Shown here piece after piece: positions 11,308 to 21,975 of a stretch of DNA of 64,000 bases (position 1 is its first letter; each line of letters starts with the position of its first letter). Source of the DNA: Stereocaulon alpinum (lineage: Eukaryota; Ascomycota; Lecanoromycetes; Lecanorales; Stereocaulaceae); assembly GCA_018257865.1 (NCBI GenBank), contig JAEUBA010000066.1, positions 1 to 64,000 of the forward strand. Reading direction: 5' to 3'. A program made the translations under genes and the position numbers. The notes under the pieces were generated by a model, which worked only from the letters and a program-made list of their open reading frames with translations, was not told the DNA's origin and ran no database searches.

Positions 11308-11977
11308 TCATATATCAGCAGCTCCAATCTTCGCTCCCATATTGTACTGTAAATTAGCCTCCGCACTCACGACTATTTGGCTCCTCTTTTCAAATATCAG
11401 AATAACAATCGATCCGCCCGATTGGAAAAGTGATATCTCGTCACCCTTGCTCAAGCGTTGTCCAGATTGCGCCGTGATTACTACCGAGTTCACTTGAGCC
11501 ATGCCAGTGGGAAAAACAGCAACAAGTCCAACCTCACTATCTAGCAGTATGCGGCCACGGGCTTTAGCCGTTTGATAGCCGGGTGCATCGATACTCCCAC
11601 GAAAGTCAGAACCAGCTGCCTTACCGTTGTCACTATCTTTGGGCACTACATTGAAGCCACCCTGGTCTGGCTTGACAACAGCTTCCAGTACTGTGCCGCT
11701 GACTGGTGCGTGTACGTGATGACAGTCGGTTGCGCCTATTGTGGCATGCATAAACACCCCACCAACGAATCGGTCTTTGTATGTCGTCAAAATAGCTTTG
11801 CAAGGACGTGATACATGGTAGCTCTGGCAGCGGAAAATGGTGCGAGTTTTTAATGACTTCTTCAAAAAATGTGCGCCATTTCTCTTGTTCGATCTTGTCC
11901 TTGAGCTCTGCAACGATTGGTTGATACATTCCCTTTGTGACGGCGACTGTGGCAGTATTATTTCGGAAAGTCATCAT
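11308..11977 (-). pseudogene. phosphatidylserine decarboxylase-like gene with internal deletion
   Basis: Two overlapping minus frames make up one broken gene. The upstream frame (from 11977) gives the N-terminal part of a fungal PSD-like protein (KWRTFFEEVIKNSHHFPLPEL). The downstream frame (to 11308) gives the C-terminal catalytic part: YKDRFVGGVFMHA, HAPVSGTV, GLVAVFPTGMAQVNSVVI and SGGSIVILIFEK. Full family members are about 400-440 aa with some 150 residues between these parts. Here the two halves abut near 11770-11800 and the reading frame changes, with no GT..AG pair that could join them. The Gly-Gly-Ser that supplies the pyruvoyl serine is still present. An internal deletion with a frameshift is the simplest reading. 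Active family members remove CO2 from phosphatidylserine or related amino acids. Confidence 0.7.
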
Positions 11978-13055
11978 CGATGGTGCATGGCATCCACGGC
12001 AATAGTCTTAGGCTTCGCAGACTCCCTGGAACAACGGGCTCAAATATTCAATATAATGGTATTTTGCTCCACAAATGCCGGGCTATTGGGCCGCCAATTC
12101 TCCATGGTTGGTTGACTTGGCACCGAATAGGATGTCCCGCTACCAGGAAACATCTGAAAACCGGGTCAGTCATGTCACATCACCATAGGTTCAGGGACGA
12201 TCGGTATTCGAAACGTACACTGCAGGTTGCAAGAGCGTCGGCACACAACAGGCTGTCCTGTGAAGATTCTCGAATCGAAATTTTCTTTTGTGCATGGACA
12301 ACAGAAACTGAGTTGGTCACAGAAGATAGGTTTGAGAGCTTGGTAACGATCACGAAGAGATTGGCAAGGTTGGCCTGATTGCCAATGGTATAATGTAGCT
12401 CATGTGATGTGACAGCCTGTGTCTGGGTTCTGGAACCAGTTCGGAGCGTTTGTGAATCTATTAGCTGTGGCTTTCATGAGACCAGAGCGATGTCTTTAGC
12501 CTCGCATACAATCCCTGGTCCAAGATGAGAGGTGCTTTGTGAGATCACTTTACAAATCTCTTCACAGTGATTATAGACGCTCCACCCATAAGCTACAAGC
12601 CACGCTAAAACAGACTGCTCCTTCTAGAGCAACCATAATTTTGCTTTTCTTCCAAGCTCCAGCTAGAGTAAAACCGATGAAGGCAAACTGGAGGGAGAAA
12701 CTGCTTCAGATGAATATACATGGAACAATAACAATCTTAGTCGGTCAATTACCCGATCAACGTAGTTGCAGAGCGTGACTTTCTCTCAGCCACGGGCTGA
12801 AAGGTTTGCAGTGTCTATCAAAGACCATCAATGAGGTAGACAACATGATGATAGAAGGTCAACGTCAAGATCCACTCTTCGTACTCGCCCCACAACTATT
12901 GACTCGGCATACTTTTCGTGGAAACCGGACATGACGTCATATGGCTGGAAGGCGATATTGAACGTTGCAAAACCTTCATCATCCTTCCACACCTGCCAAA
13001 TGCATTCATAAAGAGACCGACAGTCAAAGCACTCCTGCGACAGCACATGGTCAAT
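11978..13055. other. intergenic
   Basis: No supported gene. Minus-strand sequence above 11977 may contain remnants of the PSD-like gene's 5' end, but no exon could be defended. Bases 12918-13055 are open in the frame of the next gene but lack family similarity. Confidence 0.45.
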
Positions 13056-13550
13056 ATGGCATCACAGCAAGGACTACGCGTTGTAGTCGGCGGTGACGAT
13101 GCGGGCTTCTCCTACAAAGACATCATCAAAGCCGATCTTGAGAAAGACCCACGAGTTGCCAAAGTCGTCGATGTGGGTGTCATACACAACGAAGACAAGA
13201 CGGCATACCCACATGTTGCAGTCGATGCCTCAAAACTCATCCTCTCAGGCGAAGCAGACCGCGCCCTCTTGATATGTGGAACAGGACTTGGCGTGGCTAT
13301 CAGTGCGAACAAGGTCCCAGGTATAAGAGCAGTGACGGCACATGATAGCTTCAGTGTGGAGAGGGCGGTTCTGAGCAATAATGCACAAGTTTTATGTATG
13401 GGGCAAAGAGTTGTTGGCATCGAGCTGGCGAGGAGGTTGGCAAAAGAGTGGCTGGGCTACACCTTTGATCCTGAAAGTGGAAGTGCTGCGAAGGTACAGG
13501 TCATTAGTGATTACGAAGCCAAGCATGCGAATGGCAAGGTCGATTCTTGA
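13056..13550 (+). CDS. RpiB-family sugar-phosphate isomerase, likely D-erythrulose-4-phosphate isomerase
   Basis: The start MASQQGLRVV gives 164 aa, the usual RpiB/LacAB length; the frame is open further upstream and Met at 13047 is an alternative. Conserved features are GGDDAGF near the N-terminus, LICGTGLGVAISANKVPGIRA with catalytic-type Cys74, and VLCMGQRVVG. Ribose-5-phosphate isomerase B has a His in the motif before NxxVL (R-E-H-N-D) that opens the sugar ring; here it reads LSNNAQ. Loss of that residue fits a non-cyclising substrate such as erythrulose 4-phosphate. The next gene on the same strand, 342 bp downstream, is a TIM-like isomerase. In bacteria (EryH/EryI) and in Yarrowia (EYI1/EYI2) exactly this pair acts in erythritol catabolism. 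The assignment is by family and neighbour, not proven. Confidence 0.8.
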   Translation: MASQQGLRVVVGGDDAGFSYKDIIKADLEKDPRVAKVVDVGVIHNEDKTAYPHVAVDASKLILSGEADRALLICGTGLGVAISANKVPGIRAVTAHDSFSVERAVLSNNAQVLCMGQRVVGIELARRLAKEWLGYTFDPESGSAAKVQVISDYEAKHANGKVDS

Positions 13551-13891
13551 CAGCCACTGGTGCTCCAGCCAGTAGTGCTCGTGTGTGACCAGCAGCGAGT
13601 GCTTGAAGCGAGTGCCACAATGTGCCTAAGCCATTGCCCAACCTGGAAAGCACCGATATCACTGTAAATATTGAAGCGAAAGCATAGATGCCGAGGCGGT
13701 AGATAAGAAGTTATTTTCAATTGTTCATTGTGGAATAAATTTTCCACGTATGGAAATGGACCACGCATATCGGCGGAGTAGTCCAAGAGTGTTGCACCTC
13801 CACTTTAACTCAACCTACCGCACCTCCTGGCCTTTCACTCCGATCGACGATCGTATAGAAGCGCTACTCAAAGCAATTCAAGTAATCGACG
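13551..13891. other. spacer between the two isomerase genes
   Basis: The 341-bp stretch has no gene. It contains the 3' end of the RpiB-like transcript and the promoter of the TIM-like gene, with a CT/CA-rich leader after 13790. Confidence 0.5.
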
Positions 13892-14668
13892 ATGGCAGCC
13901 CCACCTTTGCCAAAGTTTCTCGTAGGAGTCAACACCAAGATGTACTTCGATTTGCCCACCACCACAGCATACGTCTCCGCTGTCTCCAAGATCGCTCCTC
14001 CCGCCGAATCCTCATGCGGGATCTTCATCATACCTTCGTACCCATGCCTGAGTGCCGCTCACTCGCTCCTCGAGGGTACACCTCAAGTCCTGCTTGGGGC
14101 CCAAAACTGCTACACGGAAGACAGCGGCGCCTTCACAGGTGAAGTTTCGCCCTTGATGCTGAAGCAAATAGGCTGCTCCATGGTGTGCCTAGGCCATGCT
14201 GAGCGGAGAAGAGCACCTGTCAATGAGACGAATGAAGTTGTGGCGAAGAAGGCAAAAGCAGTGGTGCGCAATGGGATGATACCTTTGATATGCATTGGGG
14301 AGAAGGCAAAAAGCAACATCATGTCGGAAGGAGTAGGACTTGCTATCAAGGAATGCTCGCCACAGATCATGGAAGTGCTACAAGCTGTGCCAAAAGATGC
14401 ACCGATCGTCTTCGCTTATGAGCCTGTATGGGCGATTGGAGCGCAGGAGCCTGCATCGGCAGATCATGTTCTGGCTGTCGTCAAGAGCCTGAAAGATCTC
14501 ACTGATAAAGTTGAAGGGAAGACAGAGGTCAGGATACTGTATGGAGGAAGTGCGAAGCCGGGCACATGGCAAACGCTGAAAGATGGGGTCGATGGACTAT
14601 TTCTTGGACGCTTCGCTCACAACGTGGAGAACTTCAAGAAGGTCATCCGCGAAGTTCAAGAGTTATAG
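13892..14668 (+). CDS. triosephosphate-isomerase-like protein, likely L-erythrulose-1-phosphate isomerase
   Basis: A single exon of 258 aa covers a full TIM barrel. Catalytic residues align: Lys16 in GVNTKMYF (for the N-x-K of TIM), His102 in CLGHAERRR and Glu177 in FAYEPVWAIG; the phosphate loop is ILYGGSAKPG and the C-terminal strand GLFLGRFAHNVENF. Differences from glycolytic TIM (NTK instead of NWK, GHAERR instead of GHSERR) are like the EryH/LerI branch. Adjacent to an RpiB-like gene, it would convert L-erythrulose 1-phosphate to D-erythrulose 4-phosphate, after which the RpiB-like enzyme makes D-erythrose 4-phosphate. No dehydrogenase or kinase of the pathway is within the window. Glycolytic TIM is less likely but not excluded by eye. 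Confidence 0.85.
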   Translation: MAAPPLPKFLVGVNTKMYFDLPTTTAYVSAVSKIAPPAESSCGIFIIPSYPCLSAAHSLLEGTPQVLLGAQNCYTEDSGAFTGEVSPLMLKQIGCSMVCLGHAERRRAPVNETNEVVAKKAKAVVRNGMIPLICIGEKAKSNIMSEGVGLAIKECSPQIMEVLQAVPKDAPIVFAYEPVWAIGAQEPASADHVLAVVKSLKDLTDKVEGKTEVRILYGGSAKPGTWQTLKDGVDGLFLGRFAHNVENFKKVIREVQEL

Positions 14669-17600
14669 GCTGGCATACATGCGTAGTCTACGTGTCTAGC
14701 TAGCATGACACTCGCATCCAACGTGCGATTGAACGCCATGCCTCACAATCCGTCGACCTACTGGGCAGAGCCCATAAAGACTCCCTGTTCAACCCCTGAA
14801 AAATTCAACTCAGAACTCTCTGGTCAAATGTTTGCGCACTTCCGATCGGAGTATATTGAGCCATAGGGGTAGTCATCGTCTATCTGGCAGGTTGATTTGA
14901 GCAATCAACGATAAGCAATTATCGTCCTCAATGTCCTCCCCTTTGGAGTATGTAGCGGTGGGCACTATGGAATTGGCTGTCCGGGTTTTGATGCTTGTCT
15001 GCGATGTTGGTGTTGATCTCGCTGGGATACGTGTCTTAGTGGGAGATGATGTTCTCATGGAATCTTTGTTGTAGACATGGGAGCGGTCCTCTCGTCGCAG
15101 GCAAGAAGCTGCCGCGCTATTGTACGTCTCGGCATCGTTGCATTGGCCATCCGGTGCCGTTGACGCACAGGCTCAACCAGCTGACGTATTTCATGAGAGC
15201 GCCAAACCAATGAGGCGGACAGAAGCTAATCAGCTCGCAGTCAACGATATGATTTGCTGTCTGAGCCTAGGAAAATCGTCTGAAAAGTATTCAGGGTCAC
15301 GTCGTCCTCGCAATCCATCTGATCTTGTCTACTGTTGACCGGAACCGAGCCTATCCAAACGTCAGAATTGTATTCTTTGTTTGCCAATCGGAAATGGTTA
15401 TCGGCTCAGATGAACCTGGCAAATCAGCTGATGCAAATAAACCTTCACTGCACTGGACGCGGCACTTCTTGTAGCGCAAGGAGCCCTCCAGATCAAGGAT
15501 GAGGATGACTTTGCAGCTGGTTGAACTTCTGGATTCACTTGCGAGCTTGCGTGGGTCGCTAAATGTCTTAGCGCCTTCGGTGGCATAGTCTTCCTCCCGC
15601 AGTTGCACGCCATAGATATGCCAGCTCGGTCGTTGTCGGGCTGTCCGTCGTTTCGACACTTGCTGGGATAGAACATGCGGTGGCGCGATGTGAGTTGTAC
15701 GAGACATCTTTGTTATGGACGAAGAGGCGGCTCTACCCACTGAGCCACTCTGCAGAAGCTCAGATTGGCTGTGTCGATTGAGGGCTCGAGCAGATGTTCA
15801 GATAGTGAGAAGCCTTAAAGGCTTCTTCTCTCCCTATACTCACTCAGTGATTTGGCTGGTGTTGGACGCATTTGTTTTCGAATTGCGGAAGCACAGCCTT
15901 GCTGCAAATCTCAAGACACCGCTGTATGAATGTTTGAACAGGGTTCACTAAGTCCTCAATCGATCTCATCACTTCAAACACATAAGTCATGGCACAAAGG
16001 GCGGTTTCGCTCCGAGATTAGGCCCGCCACCATCGCGCATTCGAAATTTAGTGTGAGAGAGAATTCACTGTTCACATAGTATTGGAATTCGGTGTGAAAT
16101 TTGTGCGTCTGAGTCTTGCATCTTTGTTGCAGCTTCGCAATTAACTATGATTCAGCGTACGAATGAGGATGTCGGAAGCAGGATTGCTGTTGCCTGCTAT
16201 GTATGCTTTTTAATTGTACCCAGGGGCGTAAGCAACCAGCTTCCATAATGGGCTTGGGACCGTGGAGCCTCAATCTTGATCAATATCTTCGGAAGACTCG
16301 CCGAGCCTACCGACTGAACAGAAGATCTAACGACCAAACTACATATCCAATTGCCGTACTCTGAGAGATCATGTGCAGACATGTTCTGGTCTAAGCTGCG
16401 GGAGATTGAGATGGGCTGCAGGTATGGCTTAGGCCTCGACCTTAGGGGTACCTAATCCTAGTTCTCCGGAGCGAGCGGCCAAATCCAAACTTGTGAACGA
16501 CCTAGTGTATTACGCTCATTGAGATGTGGAGGATTCTGGGCTAAGCCAGCACGAGCCTTCCATTGGCACAAGAACCCAGATCATGTTCGGCCTGACATTT
16601 TGTGGTTCGTTGTGTTTCAAAGAGAGACTTCGAGGTCTATGTCGTTTGTGGTTCCAGGGCCTTGATTATGGTTACACTCAGCGGAACATGAAGACCCAGG
16701 AGAACCATGTCTCCTCGTTCCACGTGCCTACTAGATCCTCTCTCGGGGCTGAGCTAGGTTGATGCGTTACGACGCTACTCGTGCATGATCAGACCGACAC
16801 CTTCCTTAAAGTCGTCGCCGCCTTTACAAGGTCGGCATCCTACGATCTCTTCATCATTAGCTCCTGATGCCAAGCTACTGAACAGTACCCTGCTTCATGG
16901 GCTAGGAAATCACAGACTTCGCCCGTTGAAACTAGAGCGTTCAAGCAGAGATGAGGTCCCTAATCTCTTATGGGGACATTGTTTCCATGTTCATGAGCCT
17001 TCCCATGACCAAGGATCTGCTTGCCATAAGTAGACTTGCATAGTCAACAGGAATTGAATCTCTAACGGGACAGATTGGACTAGCAGGGAGCGAGCAGGGA
17101 GCGGCTAGAGAGACACAAAGCTAACAGAGGTAAGTTAGTCTTGGTCTTGGTGCTTACTTGAGGACAGGCAGGCTTACTTTGTTTGCCGTGGCGTTTACCC
17201 AAGTAGTCAATGACTATCCGGGACCAAGCTCAAGAAGCGGCTAACCCCAGGTTTTCAGCCTCTGCCCAGGCAAGATTGTGATTTGTATACTGGTTTGGAG
17301 GCATTATTAATCAGTTCGTGGCAATCCTTGGCATCGCCAAGAGCGGGTTGGACCTGTCCTAGACCCCAGTGACATCTACATTCGACAGCGAGCTAGACGG
17401 TTCCTTCCGGCCCATGTTTGATATTGCACGGATTTCAGATCATGACATTAGCATGACAAAAGTAACTATTTTACACTATTGGATCCCCGCATTTCTGGCT
17501 CTGATCTTACATGCTAAGCATCTGGGCATGGCGTTCGTAAAGACAGGCAACAGAGCATTACCACTTTGTCATATAAGTAGAGGGATAGCGACTACTATCA

Positions 17601-17670
17601 TGTCGTGGCCCTTCGGAAACTTCATTGCCTATCATATATTCCAAGCTGCCTAGCATACACAAGCCTCAGA
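14669..17670. other. long intergenic stretch, no supported gene
   Basis: About 3 kb without convincing coding sequence. The longest frame, 15351-15740 on the minus strand, lacks a domain or introns. Composition is ordinary and no repeats were seen. Confidence 0.5.
17572..17579 (+). promoter_or_regulatory. possible TATA box of the metallo-hydrolase gene
   Basis: TATAAGTA lies 99 bases upstream of ATG 17671, at a spacing usual for fungal promoters. Confidence 0.35.
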
Positions 17671-18759
17671 ATGCTCTTCCATCGTCCTACGACGGCATTC
17701 TTCGCCCTGGCACTCGCCACGCTTAGCAGTGCTCACCCTCATCATACAGACCAAAAGCGCGACCTTGCTGGTGTCTACTATGGGCCAGACTCCGCCGAGA
17801 CCAAGTTCCTTGCCCCGTCAGCCGAAGCCATAGGACCCGCCGTCGATCCTAAGATGGGATATCGCATGGAGCATCTTGGCAACGGTACCTACTTCGTCAC
17901 CGATGGCGGCTACCAGTCCATCTTCCTCGTCAGCGATGCTGGTGTTATCGCAGTCGATTGTCCCCCAACGATTGGCTACAAAGTTCAAGCTGCGATCAAG
18001 AGCGTTACAGATCAGCCCGTCACACATTTCGTGTACAGCCATGCCCACTCCGATCACGTTGGGGGCGCCTACATCTTCAACAAGACCGTCACACATTATA
18101 TTGCTCAAGTCGAAACCCTTCTGAATCTCGAAGGATTGCCCACACTTGATCCCGCAAGACCAATACCAAACATAGTCTTCCAAGAAGAATACAAAGTTTG
18201 CGTTGGCAACCAGACCCTTGAACTATCCTACAAAGGCGTCAACCATGAGCCTGGCAACATCTTCATCTACGCCCCTGCCTCCAAAACCATCATGCTTGTC
18301 GACCTCGTTTTCCCCGGCTGGGCACCCTTCGCAGAGCTAGCCCAGTCCGACTACATCCCAGGCTGGATCGAAGCACACGATCAGATACTTGCATACGACT
18401 TCGTCACCTACATTGGCGGTCATCTCAACCGCCATGGCACAGCTCAAGATGTCCAGATACAAAAGGAGTATGTCTCGGACCTCTTCAAGTTCTGCTCAGA
18501 CGCCATCAATGGGGGCTTCAACCTCACAGAAGCCCTTGGCCCAACGGAGATGGCCAGCCCAGGTAAATACTGGGCCGAGTTCAAGCACTACCTCAAAGCA
18601 GCCGCCGATGTGTGTACCGAGAATACCAACAAGAAGTGGCAGGGGAAATTGGCTGGGCTCGACGCTTTCGGGTGGGAGAACGCATACAAGATGATTGAAA
18701 GTCTTAGGATTGACTATGGCGTCTTGGGCCCTTTTGCCGTGCAGAATGTTACCATGTGA
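17671..18759 (+). CDS. secreted metallo-beta-lactamase-fold hydrolase
   Basis: Starting at ATG 17671 the protein has 362 aa and a clear signal peptide (MLFHRPTTAFFALALATLSSA), which is why this Met is preferred to 17605 upstream. The metal-binding motif H-x-H-x-D-H is present as SHAHSDHVGG at residues 124-129. Further ligands expected in the superfamily are visible in GVNHEPGNIFIY (His), LVDLVFPGW (Asp) and YIGGHLNRHG (His). Single exon. Fungal members of this branch are extracellular or vacuolar hydrolases of unknown substrate; lactonase-type activities are known in the superfamily. Several N-glycosylation sequons (NGT, NKT, NQT, NLT, NVT) fit a secreted protein. Confidence 0.85.
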   Translation: MLFHRPTTAFFALALATLSSAHPHHTDQKRDLAGVYYGPDSAETKFLAPSAEAIGPAVDPKMGYRMEHLGNGTYFVTDGGYQSIFLVSDAGVIAVDCPPTIGYKVQAAIKSVTDQPVTHFVYSHAHSDHVGGAYIFNKTVTHYIAQVETLLNLEGLPTLDPARPIPNIVFQEEYKVCVGNQTLELSYKGVNHEPGNIFIYAPASKTIMLVDLVFPGWAPFAELAQSDYIPGWIEAHDQILAYDFVTYIGGHLNRHGTAQDVQIQKEYVSDLFKFCSDAINGGFNLTEALGPTEMASPGKYWAEFKHYLKAAADVCTENTNKKWQGKLAGLDAFGWENAYKMIESLRIDYGVLGPFAVQNVTM

Positions 18760-21046
18760 CAGAACACTTGCGCAAGGCGAGAGATTCGGTTGGCGAAGGT
18801 CCAATGACAAGTCGCGCAATGCCCATCAAGTTGTATATACTATCGTCCGAGTAGATAAGTAGATATGTCCGAATACCATAGCCAAAGTCCCGCCTGATAA
18901 GCCCGAACCACCATGCTACATTTCATCTTTCCTGTTCTCACATTGATGGTAAACCTCTCCGCCTCGGCTTCAGCAAACTTAGAAAGGGTTGTGCCCTGTT
19001 TGGCGACGTTAGCACTAGCCAGTCTACATGCCTGGTGCGGCGCATCAACGCCAAAGTACCCATTCAAGTCTCTAACAGTACGTTGCAACATCCCAGTATA
19101 TGAGAAACTCATCATACAAGATGTAGACGACGCGCAGGAAAGCAAATCAAGAGCCGCAAACACAATGCAGACACTTTACCCGACCTTCACAAAGGTTCTT
19201 CGACCAACCTTATTTGCAGTATGAAGCTAAACTTCTACTTCTTCACTATACCTGCGGCGGCGCCGCGGTTACGCATTTCGAGCGCGTTGACTCCGACGCG
19301 GTAGGACGCTGGAAATCATGCTCCAAGTGTCAGAAAAGTTCTTGGTCAAGTACGGTAAGGGTATAAGATAGGATAGAACAGCGGTATCAATGCCGAGAAT
19401 GAAGCAGTAGGAGAACATGGATATGATAGCGGGTAGTGTTGGCTCCAAGCGTCATGGATGGAAATGGATTTTCTTGTGGGCAAGTATTCAAAACCCCAAA
19501 GACAACGTGACATGGTATAAATAACTCCTTGCACTATGGTCCCCAATTATTCTCAGAACTCTGCGCACAAAGTGCTCAACGATCGAGAATTATCTGGCGT
19601 AGCATCTCCATCCAGGTGGTCTGGCTATTGTAGTATAATATGAGATGACTGCTGGTGGTGAGGAATGTTGGCCTTGGGCAGGGATCTCTGCATAGTAAGT
19701 GGTACAGAGGGTGTGATTAGTGATGATGGGAGGTAACACTCCGCTTGCGAATCTGGGGTTGCAGCTATGTGGTATTTTTGAACCAGCGTGGTTGAGTTAA
19801 TTAGATGATGAGAGTGGACTGACTTTACGTGCAATCTCGAGTCCCAGCCGACGTCCGGCTGGGAATCTGTCATGATGCGGATTGTCCAAGGTCTGATGAC
19901 TTGCAGGAAGGATGCATGGTTTACGATCGTTTTTACAAAGTCGAAAGACCTGAAGAAGCTGGCTCGCACACTGCAGCTCGGCTATAAGCGCTAGGTCCGT
20001 ATCGTCTCTTCTCTAGCAAGAACAGCAGGATAAGTGATAATTAGCGTCATTGGGAATAGACCAACCCCTGACAAGACCTTTGTCATAAAGCATTGGACTA
20101 GTGATTTTTCGATTTTTTGTCGCTCATTATCCCATACAATGTCTATCTTCCTTTCCTGTCCAGCTGGCCAATGTCCATACCTTATCAAAAGCTTAGTGAT
20201 CGGTTTGAGGTGCACGCCAGCTTACTTGAGCTCAACATCTTGATAGATGCGCGCGTGCAGAGTGTCATACAAAACGTATTGAGAGGAGTGTGGTTGATAC
20301 AACTATGAGCGAGTTGGAAAGCCAGTCCGGAAGTTCATTCATGTCATGTCGCTATGTGAACAGGCCATGGTGGCGAGTACACAGTCCCAATTCTCCAGGC
20401 CAATCCGACTTCAAAGGTCAAGTCTACCATAGTAGCCATCATTAGATGCTTTATTATGAAGCGACGTCACTGGTAAACAGTTAGTCCTCGTTAGCACCGG
20501 CAATTGTGGCTATGACATTTGGCAAGGATTGATGAGAGGATGGCGCAGATGTCAATACATACCCCTGCGAGATCATGCAGAAAAGGGATGGCAAGGGTGA
20601 GATCGATATTGTAGGTGTTTTTTACTTCTAAAGCATGTCAATGGCTAAGACTCTGCACATCTTGAGACCCAGAGGTCCCCCGAACTTCCGGGAGTCTTGC
20701 TGTGTGCCGAGCATACACACTTTCGTTGCCCTGCAAATCAACGCTGTCGAAGATGGATCGAACAAGCAGGAGTAGTCGCGATCCACTCATGTTCTTGTAC
20801 ATATATACAATACTTATTGCCAGCTGTTCTCACCTCTGGTTGCATGAACTCGGAAAAGCTTGTTATGCATTGGCATTGCGCTTTACAAATGCCGGACATG
20901 TCAACGGTGTAGATCAATATGAACAAGCGAACCATTAGAACAACGCACAACGCCCCTTTGCTCCCTCGCAGCTGCCCGCACCTGACTCCGACCCATTGAA
21001 AGAATGAGTCATCCCAATGCATGAAACCCAACGATAGGGCACCGAT
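18760..21046. other. intergenic, no supported gene
   Basis: One plus-strand frame (18913-19224, 103 aa) begins with a hydrophobic leader, but nothing else supports it. A CG-rich patch near 19258-19300 interrupts otherwise ordinary sequence. Confidence 0.45.
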
Positions 21047-21975
21047 TTAGCCATCGAGGGTGCATCTCTTGGGAGCCTGCACCCATCCAGTAAGCCGGTT
21101 CGCAATGTCCGAAGCGTAGCAGTGTGTAGCATAACCCTTCCCTAAATCTCCTGACGCATCAACGGACCCAGAGTTGTAGATTCGTGCCGCTCTGTAGAAA
21201 GCCGAAACATCGCTTGTCCTAGCTTGATTAAGAGTCTGCGCGAGACCATCTCCAGAAGGTGTACCGGCAGCACCATCTGATATCATTTGGGTAATTGTGG
21301 ATGCCGGGCAAGGGTTTGTCACAGTGACTGCACCAGTGCTGCTCTTCTTCCAGCAGGTCCCTGGGCCGTTGTGAGATTGCATAAGACCAGGGTTGATAAC
21401 GCCGCCATTGGTGGTAGGTGCGCGGACACAGCCGCCAGACTCCTGGAGCATGACGGCGAGGATAAAGCGGTGGTCAACTAGTGTGGCTGCCGCGACAGAC
21501 TGGATTGCATTGTATATGCTTGATATCTCCGCAGCTGAGTCGCTGACAAAGCCGAATTGACTACAAGATTGTTGCATGATCCATTTGTTAACAGTGAACC
21601 TGTTCAGATCATCAGTGTTCTATTGTCTTTGGATTATCTGTTCGGACTTACATGTCCTGAAAAGAGAGCCAGCTCGACCTTGGGGGCCAGCCTTGCGCAA
21701 TTGAGCCGTTACCGTTATATTGTTTATAGTAGTCGACAAGAACACCGTCTAAATTGTTGATAGAATTGACTTGAATGGCAGTGTTGGATACCTTGCCGCC
21801 AGTTGCTCGAGTCTGAAGCATATTCTCAGGCTGCAAGAAATCATCTTCCGCTGGGATAGGTGTGGGAACCGCGAGAGCACGCGTGGCGCACGCAGTGGCC
21901 AATAGTAGCTAGAATCAGTCAGCCAAACGGCAGCTTTCAATTTGCTTGGCCACCCACGTTCGTTGAGAACCGCAT
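21047..21975 (-). CDS. secreted lysozyme/SLT-like glycoside hydrolase
   Basis: Three exons, 21975..21958, 21908..21652 and 21599..21047, give 275 aa. The 18-nt first exon plus exon 2 creates a signal peptide (MRFSTNLLLATACATRALAVP). Introns of 49 and 52 bp have GT..AG ends and preserve frame. The domain at about residues 95-275 contains DHRFILAVMLQESGGCVR, where the Glu after the helix resembles the catalytic Glu of SLT/lysozyme-fold enzymes. NPGLMQSHNG..TC, a second lysozyme-like signature with GLMQ, and five cysteines follow. The family occurs widely in fungi as an uncharacterised secreted protein. Peptidoglycan or chitin-type cleavage is inference. No bacterial-style composition is seen. 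Confidence 0.75.

Noticed and set aside
15715..15765. tRNA-like D-arm (TGGCTCAGTGGGTAGAGC on the minus strand)
   Set aside because: The D-arm matches well, but no pairing anticodon stem, T-arm (GTTCGA) or acceptor stem can be found around it. At most a tRNA fragment.
18913..19224. 103-aa plus-strand frame with a hydrophobic N-terminus
   Set aside because: Could be a small secreted protein, but has only three Cys, no family features and no promoter signal; not distinguishable from chance.
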